Shown in pieces: positions 50,364 through 61,100 of a stretch of DNA of 64,000 nucleotides. The DNA comes from Aurantiacibacter zhengii (GTDB lineage: Bacteria; Pseudomonadota; Alphaproteobacteria; Sphingomonadales; Sphingomonadaceae), in NCBI RefSeq assembly GCF_003584125.1, contig NZ_QXFL01000008.1, positions 92,043 through 156,042 of the forward strand, in the 5' to 3' direction. Position 1 is the first letter of the stretch, and the number at the start of each line of letters is the position of its first letter. The notes beneath the pieces are model-generated. The model did not search any database, had not been told where the DNA came from, and saw only the letters and a list, made by a program, of their open reading frames with translations. The translations under genes were made by a program, and so were the position numbers.

Positions 50364-51457
50364 TGATCGGCAGAACCATTGTTGCGGCGATAGCGCTTGC
50401 GTGCGCAAGCCTGATAAGCGGCCTGGTCCCGTCGACGGCCTTAGCGCAGGAGGATGGAATGCTGATCATCGCCCATCGCGGCGCGAGCGGGGAACGGCCC
50501 GAGCATACACTGGCAGCATACGAACTCGCCATCGATCAGGGTGCCGATTACATCGAACCAGACCTTGTCGCGACGAAAGACGGCGTACTGGTCGCTCGGC
50601 ACGAGAACGAGATCTCGGGCACGACCGATGTGGCAGAGCGCGCCGAGTTCGCCGACCGCCGGACCACGAAGGTGATCGACGGGCAAGAGGTGAGCGGCTG
50701 GTTCACCGAGGACTTCACCCTTGCCGAACTGCGCACCCTGCGCGCCCGCGAGCGGCTGCCGGAGATCAGGCCGCAGAATACGGCCTATGACGGGCTCTAC
50801 CAGGTGCCCACGCTGTCGGAGATTATCCAGCTGGCCCGCGCAAAGGAGAGCGAAACGGGCCGCGCGATCGGCCTCTATCCCGAGATCAAGCATCCCACCT
50901 ACTTCGCCGGGATCGGGCACGACCTTGCTGCCATGCTAGTCGAGCAACTTCATGCCGCCGGGTACGAGGGAGAGAGTGCGCCGGTTTACATCCAGAGTTT
51001 CGAAGTCGAGCCGCTGCGTCGGCTCTCGGCCATGACCGGCATCAGGCTGGTGCAACTGATTGCTGCCGAGGGAGGGCCCGCCGACGATCCCTCGATAAGC
51101 TATGCGGACATGCTGACGCCCGAGGGCATGGAGAAGGTTGCTCGTTATGCTGTGGGTATCGGTGTTGCGGTGCCGCTGCTGCTTGACGAACAGGGCGAGC
51201 CCACTGGCGTGGTGGCTCGCGCAAGGGCCGCCGGACTGACCGTAGACGCTTGGACGCTCCGGCCCGAAAACCCCTTCCTCCCGCAAATGCTACAGATGGG
51301 GGAAGTGCCGGAAGCCACCGGATGCGACGACCTGCTGTTCGCTATGCTGCAGCGTGCCGGCGTCGATGGCGTCTTCGCGGACAGCCCGCGCCGGGCTACG
51401 GCCTTTCGCGAAGGCACGCGACACTGCGCGCGCACCCTTCCCGCTCAGGACCGGTGA
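50363..51457 (+). CDS. Glycerophosphodiester phosphodiesterase (GlpQ type)
   Basis: 364 aa, secreted (signal peptide ending TALAQE). GDPD TIM barrel: His38-Arg39 in IIAHRGASGERPEHT, then IEPDLVATKDGVLVARHE with the metal-binding Glu and His, and YPEIKHP. It releases alcohol and glycerol-3-phosphate from lipid headgroups in the periplasm. Periplasmic size and the loop between strands 1 and 2 fit GlpQ rather than the cytosolic UgpQ. It overlaps the convergent ubiG by 13 bp. Confidence 0.93.
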   Translation: MIGRTIVAAIALACASLISGLVPSTALAQEDGMLIIAHRGASGERPEHTLAAYELAIDQGADYIEPDLVATKDGVLVARHENEISGTTDVAERAEFADRRTTKVIDGQEVSGWFTEDFTLAELRTLRARERLPEIRPQNTAYDGLYQVPTLSEIIQLARAKESETGRAIGLYPEIKHPTYFAGIGHDLAAMLVEQLHAAGYEGESAPVYIQSFEVEPLRRLSAMTGIRLVQLIAAEGGPADDPSISYADMLTPEGMEKVARYAVGIGVAVPLLLDEQGEPTGVVARARAAGLTVDAWTLRPENPFLPQMLQMGEVPEATGCDDLLFAMLQRAGVDGVFADSPRRATAFREGTRHCARTLPAQDR

Positions 51458-52197
51458 CGCGCCGTGACGATGTAGTTGAGCGCAAGGTCGTCCGTCAGGT
51501 GGAGGCCCTTGCCCACGGAGAAGCCGATACCCCTGGGCTCGGCCATGGCGAGTCCGGCGTCGGAAAGCAGGGCTTCCAGTTCCTCGGGCGTGACGAAGTC
51601 TTCCCAGTGGTGCGTACCCTTGGGCACAGCGCCCAAGGCTTCTGCCGCGCCGACCAGCAGGGTGCGGCTCTTCAGCGTGCGGTTGGGGGTGGAAAGCACC
51701 ATCAGCCCTCCGGGTGCCAGGTGCGCGGCAAGCTGGGCGATGAAGGCCTGCTTGTCCTCGACATGCTCGATCACTTCCATGGAGGTGACGAGATCGAAAT
51801 GGCCAAGACCCAGCGTGCCTATTTCGCCGTGGCGATAGTCGATGGGCAGTCCCGCGCCCGCTGCGTGGTTGCTCGCCGCGGCAATGTTCTCTTCCGCCGC
51901 ATCGACGCCGGTCACTTCCGCGCCCAGCCGGGCCAGCGGTTCGCACAGCAGCCCAGCGCCGCAGCCGACATCCAGCGCGCGCCTGTTCGCCAGCGGTTTG
52001 GCGCTCTCTACGTCGCCGCCCCAATGCATGTCGACAGCCTCGCGGATGAAGCCCAGCCGCACGGGGTTCAGCCTGTGCAACATGGCGGAGCTTCCCGCCG
52101 GGTTCCACCAGTCGGCAGCCAGCTTGCCGAAGTGTTCGGCTTCCTCTGGCCTGATCGTGGCCGAGTTGGTTGCATTCGATACAGTTGCGTCGGACAT
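51445..52197 (-). CDS. ubiG: Ubiquinone biosynthesis O-methyltransferase
   Basis: 250 aa. SAM-dependent methyltransferase for two O-methylations in ubiquinone synthesis. The family start FGKLAADWWNPAGSSAMLHRLNP is clear, followed by motif I LDVGCGAGLLCEPLARLG and later FDLVTSMEVIEHV and LSTPNRT. Length is usual. Divergent from lysC with a 58-bp gap. Confidence 0.96.
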   Translation of the reverse strand: MSDATVSNATNSATIRPEEAEHFGKLAADWWNPAGSSAMLHRLNPVRLGFIREAVDMHWGGDVESAKPLANRRALDVGCGAGLLCEPLARLGAEVTGVDAAEENIAAASNHAAGAGLPIDYRHGEIGTLGLGHFDLVTSMEVIEHVEDKQAFIAQLAAHLAPGGLMVLSTPNRTLKSRTLLVGAAEALGAVPKGTHHWEDFVTPEELEALLSDAGLAMAEPRGIGFSVGKGLHLTDDLALNYIVTARHRS

Positions 52198-52255
52198 TCA
52201 CCCTCACTAACAGCGCGCGCAAGGTTAAACCAGACAAACGCATGAAGGACGTGAC

Positions 52256-53536
52256 TTGGCCCGCATCGTAATGAAATTCGGCGGCACTTCGGTGGCCGGG
52301 ACCGAGCGCATTCGTCGCGTCGCCAATATCGTGCGCGCGCAGGCCGCAGGCGGCAACGAGGTTGCCGTGGTGGTTTCCGCCATGGCGGGCGAGACGGACC
52401 GGCTGGTGAATTTCTGCCGCGAGGCCAATCCGCTGTACGATCCGGCCGAGTACGACGTGGTCGTTTCCAGCGGCGAACAGGTGACCAGCGGGCTGCTGGC
52501 GCTGACGCTTCAGGCGATGGGCTGCAAGGCGCGCAGCTGGCTGGGCTGGCAGCTGCCGGTCAAGACCTTCTCCGCCCATGCCAATGCCCGCGTGGGAGAG
52601 ATCCACGCGGAACGGCTGGCCGAGTCCATGGCCGAGGGCGAGATCGCCATCATCCCCGGCTTCCAGGGCGTATCTGATCTCCAGCGCATCACCACCATGG
52701 GGCGCGGCGGGTCCGACACCTCTGCCGTGGCCATTGCTGCTGCCGTGAATGCCGACCGCTGCGATATCTATACCGACGTGGACGGGGTCTACACCACCGA
52801 CCCGCGCATCGTCGCCCGGGCGCGCAAGATCCCTTACGTTTCCTATGAGGAAATGCTCGAACTGGCCTCGGTTGGCGCGAAGGTGCTGCAGACCCGTTCG
52901 GTCAGCCTCGCCATGAAACACAACGTGCGCGTGCAGGTGCTATCGTCTTTCGTGGAAGACGGTTCCCCGCCAGCCGATACCCTGCCCGGCACAATGATTG
53001 TCTCCGAGGAGGAGATGCAAAAAATCCTGGAGGACACCAATATGGAACGCCAGTCCGTCACCGGCATCGCGCACGACAAGAACGAAGCCCGCGTGGTGCT
53101 GACGCGCGTGCCCGACAAGCCGGGCGCGGTTGCCGATATCTTCACCCCGCTGGGAGAGGCGGGCATCAATGTCGACATGATCATCCAGAACGTGGGCCGC
53201 GACAAGGGCGAGACCGACGTGACCTTCACCGTGCCGCAGGCGGAACTCGCCCGTGCGCAGGCGTTGCTGGAAGACAAGCGCGAGAAGATCGGCTTCAACC
53301 GCATCATCACCGACAGTAAGGTGGCAAAGATTTCGGTCGTGGGCATGGGCATGAAGAGCCATGCCGGCGTGGCTGCCACCATGTTCCAGTCGCTGGCCGA
53401 TCGCGGCATCAACGTGCAGGCGATCTCGACTTCGGAAATCAAGGTGTCCGTGCTGATCGACGAAGATGAAACCGAACTTGCCGTGCGCGTACTGCACACC
53501 GCCTATGGCCTCGACGGGGAGGACGCGGCGGCCTGA
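52256..53536 (+). CDS. lysC: Aspartate kinase
   Basis: 426 aa, phosphorylating aspartate at the head of lysine, threonine and methionine synthesis. The kinase core has KFGGTSV at 7-13, a later FQGVSD and GRGGSDTSAVA, and DVDGVYTTDP. Two ACT domains follow from about 265 (ITGIAHDKNEARVVLTRVPD and KISVVGMGMKSHAGVAA), which bind lysine or threonine for feedback inhibition. Start TTG at 52256 with GAAGGA upstream gives MARIVMKFG, the family's normal N-terminus. Confidence 0.96.
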   Translation: MARIVMKFGGTSVAGTERIRRVANIVRAQAAGGNEVAVVVSAMAGETDRLVNFCREANPLYDPAEYDVVVSSGEQVTSGLLALTLQAMGCKARSWLGWQLPVKTFSAHANARVGEIHAERLAESMAEGEIAIIPGFQGVSDLQRITTMGRGGSDTSAVAIAAAVNADRCDIYTDVDGVYTTDPRIVARARKIPYVSYEEMLELASVGAKVLQTRSVSLAMKHNVRVQVLSSFVEDGSPPADTLPGTMIVSEEEMQKILEDTNMERQSVTGIAHDKNEARVVLTRVPDKPGAVADIFTPLGEAGINVDMIIQNVGRDKGETDVTFTVPQAELARAQALLEDKREKIGFNRIITDSKVAKISVVGMGMKSHAGVAATMFQSLADRGINVQAISTSEIKVSVLIDEDETELAVRVLHTAYGLDGEDAAA

Positions 53537-53563
53537 TTTCAGATCAGACCGCCGCAGCCGTCA

Positions 53564-54532
53564 CTACTTTCCGTTGCCGGCGAACTGTACGACGAAAACC
53601 GAGCATACATCGACATTGCGCTGCTCCAGGTCGCGCCCGTCTGCCAGTCGAGCCCTGAAATCGAAGCGGCAGGCACCTGATCCGTCATCCACGGTGACGT
53701 TCCAGTCCTGCCCGTTCGCGAGAATGCCGGAACCAAGCTTGTCATCGCCCCAACCGTCAGCGCCGACGTTGGACCAGTAAAGGTACGTGATTGTCTGGCC
53801 GGTGCGGTTCTGGATGGAGATGTCGCGGTTGTTTCCATCGCCTGTGCTGCGCACCGCCGTATCACGCACCACGTCCTCAAGCTGCACGGTGAAGAGGTTG
53901 TACACGTTCCCCAGGTTGCTTGTCTCCAGCTCGAAGGTCTCGCAACTTACCCCGTTGCGGCGAGAGAGCGTAGCACTCGTCTGGTCGGTCAGATCATAAT
54001 CGGAATGAACGGTCTCTCCGCGCGAATTGCGGATCACGAAATCGAGATCGGTATCGCCATCGCCGCTGACCCTGACAATCACCTGAAGTGAGCAGATGGA
54101 CAGGTCCACCCGGTGGGTGGAGTTGGCATCGACGCGGTAGCTGTCGGTATCGATCGGGTTGCCGCTATCGGTCCGAATGTTTTCCAGGCTCACATCGAGC
54201 AGGTTCCAGACATTGCCGAGGTTGGTCGTGCGCAACTCGAAATTCTCGCACCCGCTTCTGGCCTGTCGCTGCAGCGTGGCGCTGCTCTGATCGGTCAGGC
54301 CGTAGTCGGAATGGACAATGTCGCCGCGAACGTTGCGGATCACGAAATCAAGATCGGTATCGCCGTCCCCGCTCAGCACCACGCGCACTTCCGGATTGCA
54401 GATGGTCAGGTCCGTCGTGTGGGTGGCGTTGGCATCGATCCGGAAAGAATCGCTCTGCGCCTGCGCTGTCAGCGGCATTGCCGCCAGCCCCACCACGCCG
54501 CAAACCGCGGCCACGAAATGTCGAAAATTCAT
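53564..54532 (-). CDS. Secreted protein with two tandem 90-residue repeats
   Basis: 322 aa, signal peptide MNFRHFVAAV to AQA about residue 26. Residues 30-119 and 132-221 are two copies of one domain, each with (S/D)SxRxDAN, a Cys in the TIC/SIC strand, GDGDTDLDFVIRN, VHSDY and TNLGN or SNLGN, and a second Cys before FEL. The third domain (237-322) has NRTGQTITYLYWS, WGDDKLGSG and two Cys. The repeated Asp clusters could bind calcium. I recognise no named family. The repeats are also close at DNA level, pointing to recent duplication. Confidence 0.75.
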   Translation of the reverse strand: MNFRHFVAAVCGVVGLAAMPLTAQAQSDSFRIDANATHTTDLTICNPEVRVVLSGDGDTDLDFVIRNVRGDIVHSDYGLTDQSSATLQRQARSGCENFELRTTNLGNVWNLLDVSLENIRTDSGNPIDTDSYRVDANSTHRVDLSICSLQVIVRVSGDGDTDLDFVIRNSRGETVHSDYDLTDQTSATLSRRNGVSCETFELETSNLGNVYNLFTVQLEDVVRDTAVRSTGDGNNRDISIQNRTGQTITYLYWSNVGADGWGDDKLGSGILANGQDWNVTVDDGSGACRFDFRARLADGRDLEQRNVDVCSVFVVQFAGNGK

Positions 54533-54726
54533 TCTTGCCCCCTTGGCTTACCCCGCACCGCGAGAGACTCGCGGCGGTTGCATTGCTGTTTGTTATTGCG
54601 GGCATTGCGTGCAGGCAATCGCATAGAAACGCGCCGCGACCCGATAACCGATATTGTAATGGACCAAGCCCGGTTTGGTACGCGCCGCGCTTGTCGACGC
54701 GGTGCACTGCCCCTAAGGACCACGCC

Positions 54727-55746
54727 ATGAGCAGCTATCCCAAGACGTCCGCGCTGATGGCGCGTGGCAGCGAATTTCTCGGCAGCGAGCATGCCATCAT
54801 GTGCGGCGCGATGAGCTGGGTGTCGGAGCGCAATCTCGTCTCTGCCATCAGCAATGCCGGCGGCTTTGGCGTGATCGCCTGTGGAGCGATGACGCCCGAA
54901 CTGCTCGACAGCGAGATCGCCGAGACGAAGAAGCTGACCGGCAAGCCCTTCGGTGTGAACCTGATTACCATGCACCCCGACCTGTTCGACCTGATCGACG
55001 TGTGCGCCCGCCACGAGGTCGGCCACGTGGTGCTGGCGGGCGGCCTGCCGCCCAAGGGCAGTGTGGATGCGATCAAGCAGAAGGGCGCGAAACTGATCGC
55101 CTTCGCCCCGATGCTGGCGCTGGGCAAGAAGCTGCTGCGTTCGGGCGCGGACGCGCTGGTAATCGAGGGGATGGAGGCAGGCGGCCACATCGGCCCTGTT
55201 TCCACCAGCGTGCTGGCGCAGGAAATCCTGCCCGAGCTGGCAGCCGAAAACCTCGTCTTCGTGGCGGGCGGCATTGGCCGCGGTGACATGATCGCAGGCT
55301 ACCTGGAAATGGGCGCGGCCGGCGTGCAGCTTGGCACTCGCTTCGCCTGCGCCACGGAAAGCATCGCGCACCCCGATTTCAAGAAGGCCTTCTTCCGCGC
55401 CAGTGCCCGCGACGCTGTCGCATCGGTGCAGGTCGATGCGCGCCTGCCGGTGATCCCGGTGCGCGCGCTGAAGAACAAGGGTACCGAGGAATTCACCGCC
55501 AAGCAGCGCGAAGTCGCCGCCGTGCTCGACCGCGAGGAAATCGCGATGGCCGAGGCGCAGTTGCAGATCGAGCACTACTGGGCTGGCGCGCTGCGCCGTG
55601 CGGTGATCGATGGCGACGTGGAAAATGGCTCGCTGATGGCAGGCCAGTCGGTCGGCATGGTGAAGGCGGAGGAGCCGGTGGCCGATATCATCGCCGGACT
55701 GATGCAGGAAAGCGAAGCCGCGCTGACGCTGCGCAACAGGGTCTGA
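54727..55746 (+). CDS. Nitronate monooxygenase-like flavoprotein
   Basis: 339 aa, FMN-binding TIM barrel (NMO/2-nitropropane dioxygenase family). IMCGAMSWVSERNLVSAISNAGGFGVI at the start, PFGVNLIT, VIEGMEAGGHIGP with the active-site His, then VFVAGGIGRGDM and AAGVQLGTRFACATES. It oxidises propionate-3-nitronate or acts as a related enoyl reductase; the substrate here is unknown. AAGGAC ribosome site. Confidence 0.9.
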   Translation: MSSYPKTSALMARGSEFLGSEHAIMCGAMSWVSERNLVSAISNAGGFGVIACGAMTPELLDSEIAETKKLTGKPFGVNLITMHPDLFDLIDVCARHEVGHVVLAGGLPPKGSVDAIKQKGAKLIAFAPMLALGKKLLRSGADALVIEGMEAGGHIGPVSTSVLAQEILPELAAENLVFVAGGIGRGDMIAGYLEMGAAGVQLGTRFACATESIAHPDFKKAFFRASARDAVASVQVDARLPVIPVRALKNKGTEEFTAKQREVAAVLDREEIAMAEAQLQIEHYWAGALRRAVIDGDVENGSLMAGQSVGMVKAEEPVADIIAGLMQESEAALTLRNRV

Positions 55747-55890
55747 AACGGGCCCGGCGGATTGCAGCCTCCCGTCGGAACCCCTTATCATCGTGCATTA
55801 GACTAATGTCGCGGTCGCGCTGCTGCGATGCGCCACCTAGCCTGCATGGGAAGATGTCCGAAAAGCGGACGTCGAACTCCGGGGGAGGCT

Positions 55891-56190
55891 ATGGAAAACG
55901 AACAAAAAGGCCAGGAGACGCGCGCCGAGGACGGTGAAACCAGTGCGGCGGAAAACGCCTACTGGCACGAGAACGTGCGCCTGCTTGTGGTGCTCATGAT
56001 CATCTGGTTCATCGCATCTTTCGGTTGCGGGATCCTGCTGCGCGACTGGCTGGACCAGTTCAGCATCGCTGGTTACCCGCTCGGCTTCTGGTTCGCCCAG
56101 CAAGGCTCGATCTACGTCTTCATGGCGCTCATTCTCTTCTACGTCCTGCGGATGCGGAAGATCGAGCGCAAGTACGATCTCGACGATTGA
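55891..56190 (+). CDS. DUF4212 small subunit of Na+/solute symporter
   Basis: 99 aa with two membrane helices: VRLLVVLMIIWFIASFGCGILL and WFAQQGSIYVFMALILFYVLR. The pair DUF4212 plus a large symporter subunit is a known two-component Na+/solute symporter. GGGGGAGG ribosome site. The next gene starts 10 bp after its stop. First gene of the acetate module. Confidence 0.93.
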   Translation: MENEQKGQETRAEDGETSAAENAYWHENVRLLVVLMIIWFIASFGCGILLRDWLDQFSIAGYPLGFWFAQQGSIYVFMALILFYVLRMRKIERKYDLDD

Positions 56191-56200
56191 GGGGGCGAGC

Positions 56201-57976
56201 ATGAGCACGCAGACACTGATCTATCTCTTCGTCGGCCTGAGCTTCGCGCTCTACATCGGCATCGCGATCTGGAGCCGCGCGGGCTCCACCAAGGAATTCT
56301 ACGTTGCCGGTGGGGGGGTGAACCCGGTGGTGAACGGCATGGCCACGGCCGCCGACTGGATGAGCGCTGCCAGCTTCATCTCGATGGCGGGCCTGATCGC
56401 CTTTCTCGGTTACGATGCCTCGGTCTACCTGATGGGCTGGACCGGCGGCTACGTGTTGCTGGCGCTGTTGCTGGCACCCTATCTGCGCAAGTTCGGGCAA
56501 TTCACCGTGCCCGATTTCATCGGCACGCGGTACTACTCCAAGGCCGCGCGGGTGGTGGCGGTGATCTGCCTGATCTTCATCAGCTTCACCTATATCGCCG
56601 GGCAGATGCGCGGGGTCGGCATCGTGTTCAGCCGGTTCCTCGACGTGTCGATCTTCTGGGGCGTCATCATCGGCATGGGCATCGTGTTCATCTACGCCGT
56701 GCTGGGCGGAATGAAGGGCATCACCTACACCCAGGTGGCGCAATACTGCGTGCTGATCTTCGCCTACATGGTGCCGGCATTCTTCCTCAGTTTCATGATC
56801 ACCGGCAATCCCATCCCGCAGATCGGCCTGGGATCGGAGGTGAACGACGGTTCCGGCCTCTATGTGCTGCAAAAGCTGGACCTGGTGCTTACGGACCTGG
56901 GCTTCGCCCCATATACCGACGGCAGCAAGTCGATGATCGACGTGTTCTGCATCACCCTGGCCCTGATGGTCGGCACCGCCGGCCTGCCGCACGTGATCGT
57001 GCGCTTCTTCACCGTGCCCAAGGCATCGGACGCGCGCAAATCGGCGTTCTGGGCGCTGTTGTTCATCGCCATCCTCTATACCACCGCGCCAGCTGTAGGG
57101 GCTTTCGCCCGGCTCAACTTCGTCGATACCGTCAACCAGACCGCCTACGAGGATGCGCCCGCCTGGTTCGGCAACTGGGAAGGCAACGACCTGATCGCCT
57201 GGGTCGACAAGAACCAGGACGGCGTGATGCAATATTCCGCCGGCACCGCTTTCGAAGGTACCCCTGTATTCACCGAAGAGCGCGGCGCATCGGGAGAACG
57301 CCTGCTTGCCAATGCACCCAATTCGGAAAACACCAACGAGGTCTATGTCGACCGCGACATCATGGTGCTGGCCAACCCCGAGATCGGCAACCTGCCGGGT
57401 TGGGTGATTGCGCTGGTGGCAGCGGGCGGCCTTGCTGCGGCATTGTCGACTGCGGCAGGGTTGCTGCTGGTGATTTCCAGCTCGGTCAGCCATGACCTGC
57501 TGAAATCCACGTTCCGGCCCGACATCTCCGAGAAAGGCGAACTGCTTGCCGCACGCCTGGCGGCCAGCGCGGCCATCGTGGTTGCGGGATATCTCGGCAT
57601 TTACCCGCCGGGCTGGGTTGCCGAGGTCGTGGCCTTTGCCTTCGGCCTTGCCGCATCCAGCCTCTTCCCCGCCATCTTCATGGGCATTTTCACCAAGTCG
57701 ATGAACAAGGAGGGGGCGATAGCCGGGATGGTTTCCGGGCTGTTCTTCACCTTCGCCTATATCTTCTACTTCAAACTCGCCAATCCGGCGGCGAACGTGG
57801 CGGAGAACTGGCTGCTGGGTATCTCGCCCGAAGGGATCGGCGTGGTCGGCATGGTGCTGAACTTCGCAGTGGCCATCGCCGTGTCGAAGATGACCGCAAG
57901 CCCGCCGGTGGAGGTGCGCAAGCTGGTGGATTCGATCCGCGTGCCGCGCGGCGCGGCCAGCGCCCACGTGCACTGA
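56201..57976 (+). CDS. Na+/solute symporter large subunit (acetate-type)
   Basis: 591 aa with about thirteen membrane segments, SSS family (PF00474) of the VC_2705/ActP-like branch. Family phrases: STKEFYVAGGGVNPVVNGMATAADWMSAASFISMAG, GQFTVPDFIGTRYYS, and the inserted loop with VDKNQDGVMQYSAG. With its small subunit and acs nearby, uptake of acetate or another short organic acid is the likely task. A nested hairpin follows the stop and probably stabilises or ends the transcript. Confidence 0.93.
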   Translation: MSTQTLIYLFVGLSFALYIGIAIWSRAGSTKEFYVAGGGVNPVVNGMATAADWMSAASFISMAGLIAFLGYDASVYLMGWTGGYVLLALLLAPYLRKFGQFTVPDFIGTRYYSKAARVVAVICLIFISFTYIAGQMRGVGIVFSRFLDVSIFWGVIIGMGIVFIYAVLGGMKGITYTQVAQYCVLIFAYMVPAFFLSFMITGNPIPQIGLGSEVNDGSGLYVLQKLDLVLTDLGFAPYTDGSKSMIDVFCITLALMVGTAGLPHVIVRFFTVPKASDARKSAFWALLFIAILYTTAPAVGAFARLNFVDTVNQTAYEDAPAWFGNWEGNDLIAWVDKNQDGVMQYSAGTAFEGTPVFTEERGASGERLLANAPNSENTNEVYVDRDIMVLANPEIGNLPGWVIALVAAGGLAAALSTAAGLLLVISSSVSHDLLKSTFRPDISEKGELLAARLAASAAIVVAGYLGIYPPGWVAEVVAFAFGLAASSLFPAIFMGIFTKSMNKEGAIAGMVSGLFFTFAYIFYFKLANPAANVAENWLLGISPEGIGVVGMVLNFAVAIAVSKMTASPPVEVRKLVDSIRVPRGAASAHVH

Positions 57977-57982
57977 TCCGTT

Positions 57983-58022
57983 CGGGGCTGCCATCCGGTG
58001 TTCGCACCGTTTGGCGGCCCCG
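57983..58022 (+). terminator. Nested hairpin behind the symporter
   Basis: CGGGGCTGCCA pairs with TGGCGGCCCCG (one wobble), enclosing a second hairpin CGGTG-TTCG-CACCG with a very stable tetraloop. No T-run follows, so it may protect the mRNA end or lower read-through rather than terminate fully. Confidence 0.5.
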
Positions 58023-58105
58023 CCGGATTCCGCGTCCTTCAAGTATCCGGCAGGTCTTGCATCGCACAGGCCATTCGCTAGCCTTGGGTAGGGAGTGAAC
58101 GAGCC

Positions 58106-61100
58106 ATGGTGTTCGCATTGGCGGTCACGCTGGCCGCTGCCTATCTCGGCCTGCTTTTCTGGCTCGCCACGAGGCGCGATCGGCAACAGGCCGAAGGGAG
58201 TGACCGCAACCGTCGCGGCGGCTGGGTCTACGGCCTGTCGCTGGCAGTCTACTGCACCAGCTGGACCTTTTTCGGCGGCGTCGGCACGGCGGCGACGCAG
58301 GGTCTGGAGTTCCTGCCGATCTTCCTGGGCCCGATCCTGCTGTTCGTACTGGGCAAACCGCTGATCCGCCGTGTTCTGCTGCACGCAAAGGCGCAGCATT
58401 CGACCTCGATAGCCGATTTCCTGTCTGCCCGCTACGGCAAGAGCGGCACCGTCGCGGCGCTCGTCTCGGTGATCGCCACGCTCGGCTCGCTCCCCTACAT
58501 GGCCTTGCAGCTGCAATCCGTGGGTGCCTCTCTGCTGGCGCTGGACAACCGCATGGGCGAGGCGCTGGCGCAGGACGAGCTGGTGCTGCTGGTGGCCGCG
58601 GTGATGGCCCTGTTCGCGATCCTGTTCGGGTCTCGCCGGGGCGATCGGTCGGGCGAGAACGCGGGCCTCGTCTTCACTATCGCGGTGGAAGCGGTGGTGA
58701 AGCTGGTGGCATTGCTCGCCATCGCGCTGCTGGCCTTGGTGCTGACCGTGACCGATCCGGCTTCTGTTTCGGAACTGCCCGCCACCTTCTCGCTGGGTCA
58801 GGTGGATAGCCGCTTCTGGGTGCTGACCCTCATCTCCGCCTGCGCAGTTCTGTGCCTTCCCCGACAATTCCACATGACCTTCGTGGAGGCGCGCGATGCC
58901 GATGCGGGACGGCGCGGGTACTGGATATTCCCCGCCTATCTTGCGCTAACGGCGATGCTGATCGTGCCGATAGCGCTGGCGGGTACGGCCCTGCTGCCAG
59001 ACGGCACCAATCCCGACATGATCGTGCTGCAATTGCCCTTGGCGACGGACCATGTCTGGCTCGCCATCCTTGCCTTCATCGGTGGACTTTCGGCATCGAC
59101 CGGGATGATCATCGTCGCCAGCGTGGCGCTGTCGACGATGATCACCAACGATCTCGTCGCGCCGCTGGTGTTCCGGCAGGTCTTTCGCGGGCGCGGCGAT
59201 CGCACCCAGCTGGCGCGCCAGTTGCTGGCGATCCGCCGCATCGTCATCGCTTCCCTGCTGGTGCTTGCCTATCTCTTCTACCTGGGCTTCGGCGGACTCG
59301 CGAGCCTGGCAGACCTCGGCACGCTGGCCTTTGCGGCGGCGGCGCAGTTCGCGCCGGGTCTGCTGTTCGGCATTTATACCCGCCGTGCCAATCGTCACGG
59401 TATGGTGGCGGGGCTGGTGGCAGGGTTCGCCATCTGGGTGGCGCTGCTGATCGGCCCTGCGGCGCTCGGCACGCAGCCTGTGGTCAGTGTCCATTCCGAT
59501 CCGCTGGTTTCCGGCATCGCTCTCAGCCTGGCGGCCAACGCGGCGTTGTTCTGGATCGCTACGCTGCTGACGCGGCCGAACCTCGTCGACGAAGCGCAGG
59601 CGGCCGCTTTCCGGGGCGCGCCGGGCCATGCCGAACATGCGCTGCACGAAGTGGACAAGCGCGTGGCCGACGTGCGCCTGCTGCTGGCCCAGTTTGTGGG
59701 TCGCAATAACGCCGATGCGGCCATCGCTGCTGCGCCGCGCGCCTATCGCGACAGCGACCATGCCGACAAGCCGCTGCTGGCCATGGCGGAGCGGATGGTG
59801 GCGGGCGTGATCGGAAGCTCGTCCGCCCGCCTGCTGATGCTGTCGTGGGCACAGGACGACCCCGTCTCGTTTGCCGAAGTCGTCGCCATGTTCGACGAGA
59901 CGAGCAGGCGCTTGTCGTTCAACGCCGACCTGCTGCGGGTGGCTATCGAGAACATCGACCAGGGTGTTGCGCTGGTGGACAGGGACATGAACCTCGTCGC
60001 GTGGAACTCCCGCTATCAGGACATGTTCGGCCTGCCCGATGATTTGGTAATGCCCGGCACCCCCATCGCCCAGCTGATCCGCTTCAACCTGGCAGAAAGC
60101 GGCGTGGCCCCCGAAGAGATCGAGCGGCAGGTGGCAAGGCGCATAGGCTACATGAAGGAAGGCACCCGGCACCGGGCGGAGCGCACGCAGGCCGATGGCC
60201 GGGTGATGCGCATCCTCGGCAATCCCGCGCCCGGCGGGGGCTATGTCACCTCCTATACCGATATCACCGCAGACCGGCTGGCCGAGCAGGCGCTGGAAGA
60301 GAAGGTGGCGCAGCGCACCGCGCAGCTGCGCGAGGCAAACGCCGCGCTGGAGCAGGCCACCCGTTCCAAGACACGCTTTCTGGCAGCAGCCAGCCACGAC
60401 CTGATCCAGCCGCTCAACGCCGCCCGGCTGTTCGCCTCTGCCCTTGGCGAGGAGGTGGCGGGACAGGATGGCCTGGAAAGGCTGGTGCGCAATCTCGACG
60501 GATCCATCGCCGCGGCAGACCGCCTGATCCGCGCGCTGCTCGATATCTCGAAGCTCGATGGCGGCGGCATAGAGCCGCAGATGGAGCAGCTTGCGCTTGC
60601 CGAGATCGTGGCTGACCTCAAACGCGAATTCGCTATCCAGGCTGCCGCCAAGGGGATTGACCTGCGATGTCTTCCCACCAGTGCCATTGTGGAAAGCGAC
60701 CGCGCTCTGCTGCTTTCGATCCTGCGCAACCTCGTCAGCAATGCCATCCGCTATACTCCGGCGGGCAAAGTTCTGGTGGGGGTGAAGCGCTGCGGTGACG
60801 AAATCCGGCTGTGCGTGATCGATACGGGACCCGGCATCGACCCGGATGATCGCGAGCGCATCTTCGGCGAATTCCAGCGGGCTTCGCGCGATGGCGAGGG
60901 GTTGGGGCTGGGGCTGGCGATAGCCAAGCGGGCCGCGCGCCTGCTTGGCGTGCCTATCGAACTCCAAAGCCGCGTTGGCAGCGGCAGTGCCTTTGCGCTC
61001 CGTCTCCGGGTCGCCAAATGGTCGGCGGACACCGCGCCGGTCCGGCAACCCGCGCGGTCCCTTTCGCTGGGCCATGCCAGCGTGCTGGTGATCGACAACG

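Noticed and set aside
56129..58873. 914-codon reverse frame opposite the symporter and kinase genes
   Set aside because: It is antisense to two strongly supported genes, is His/Gln/Arg-rich in the manner of GC-rich shadow frames and has no domain.
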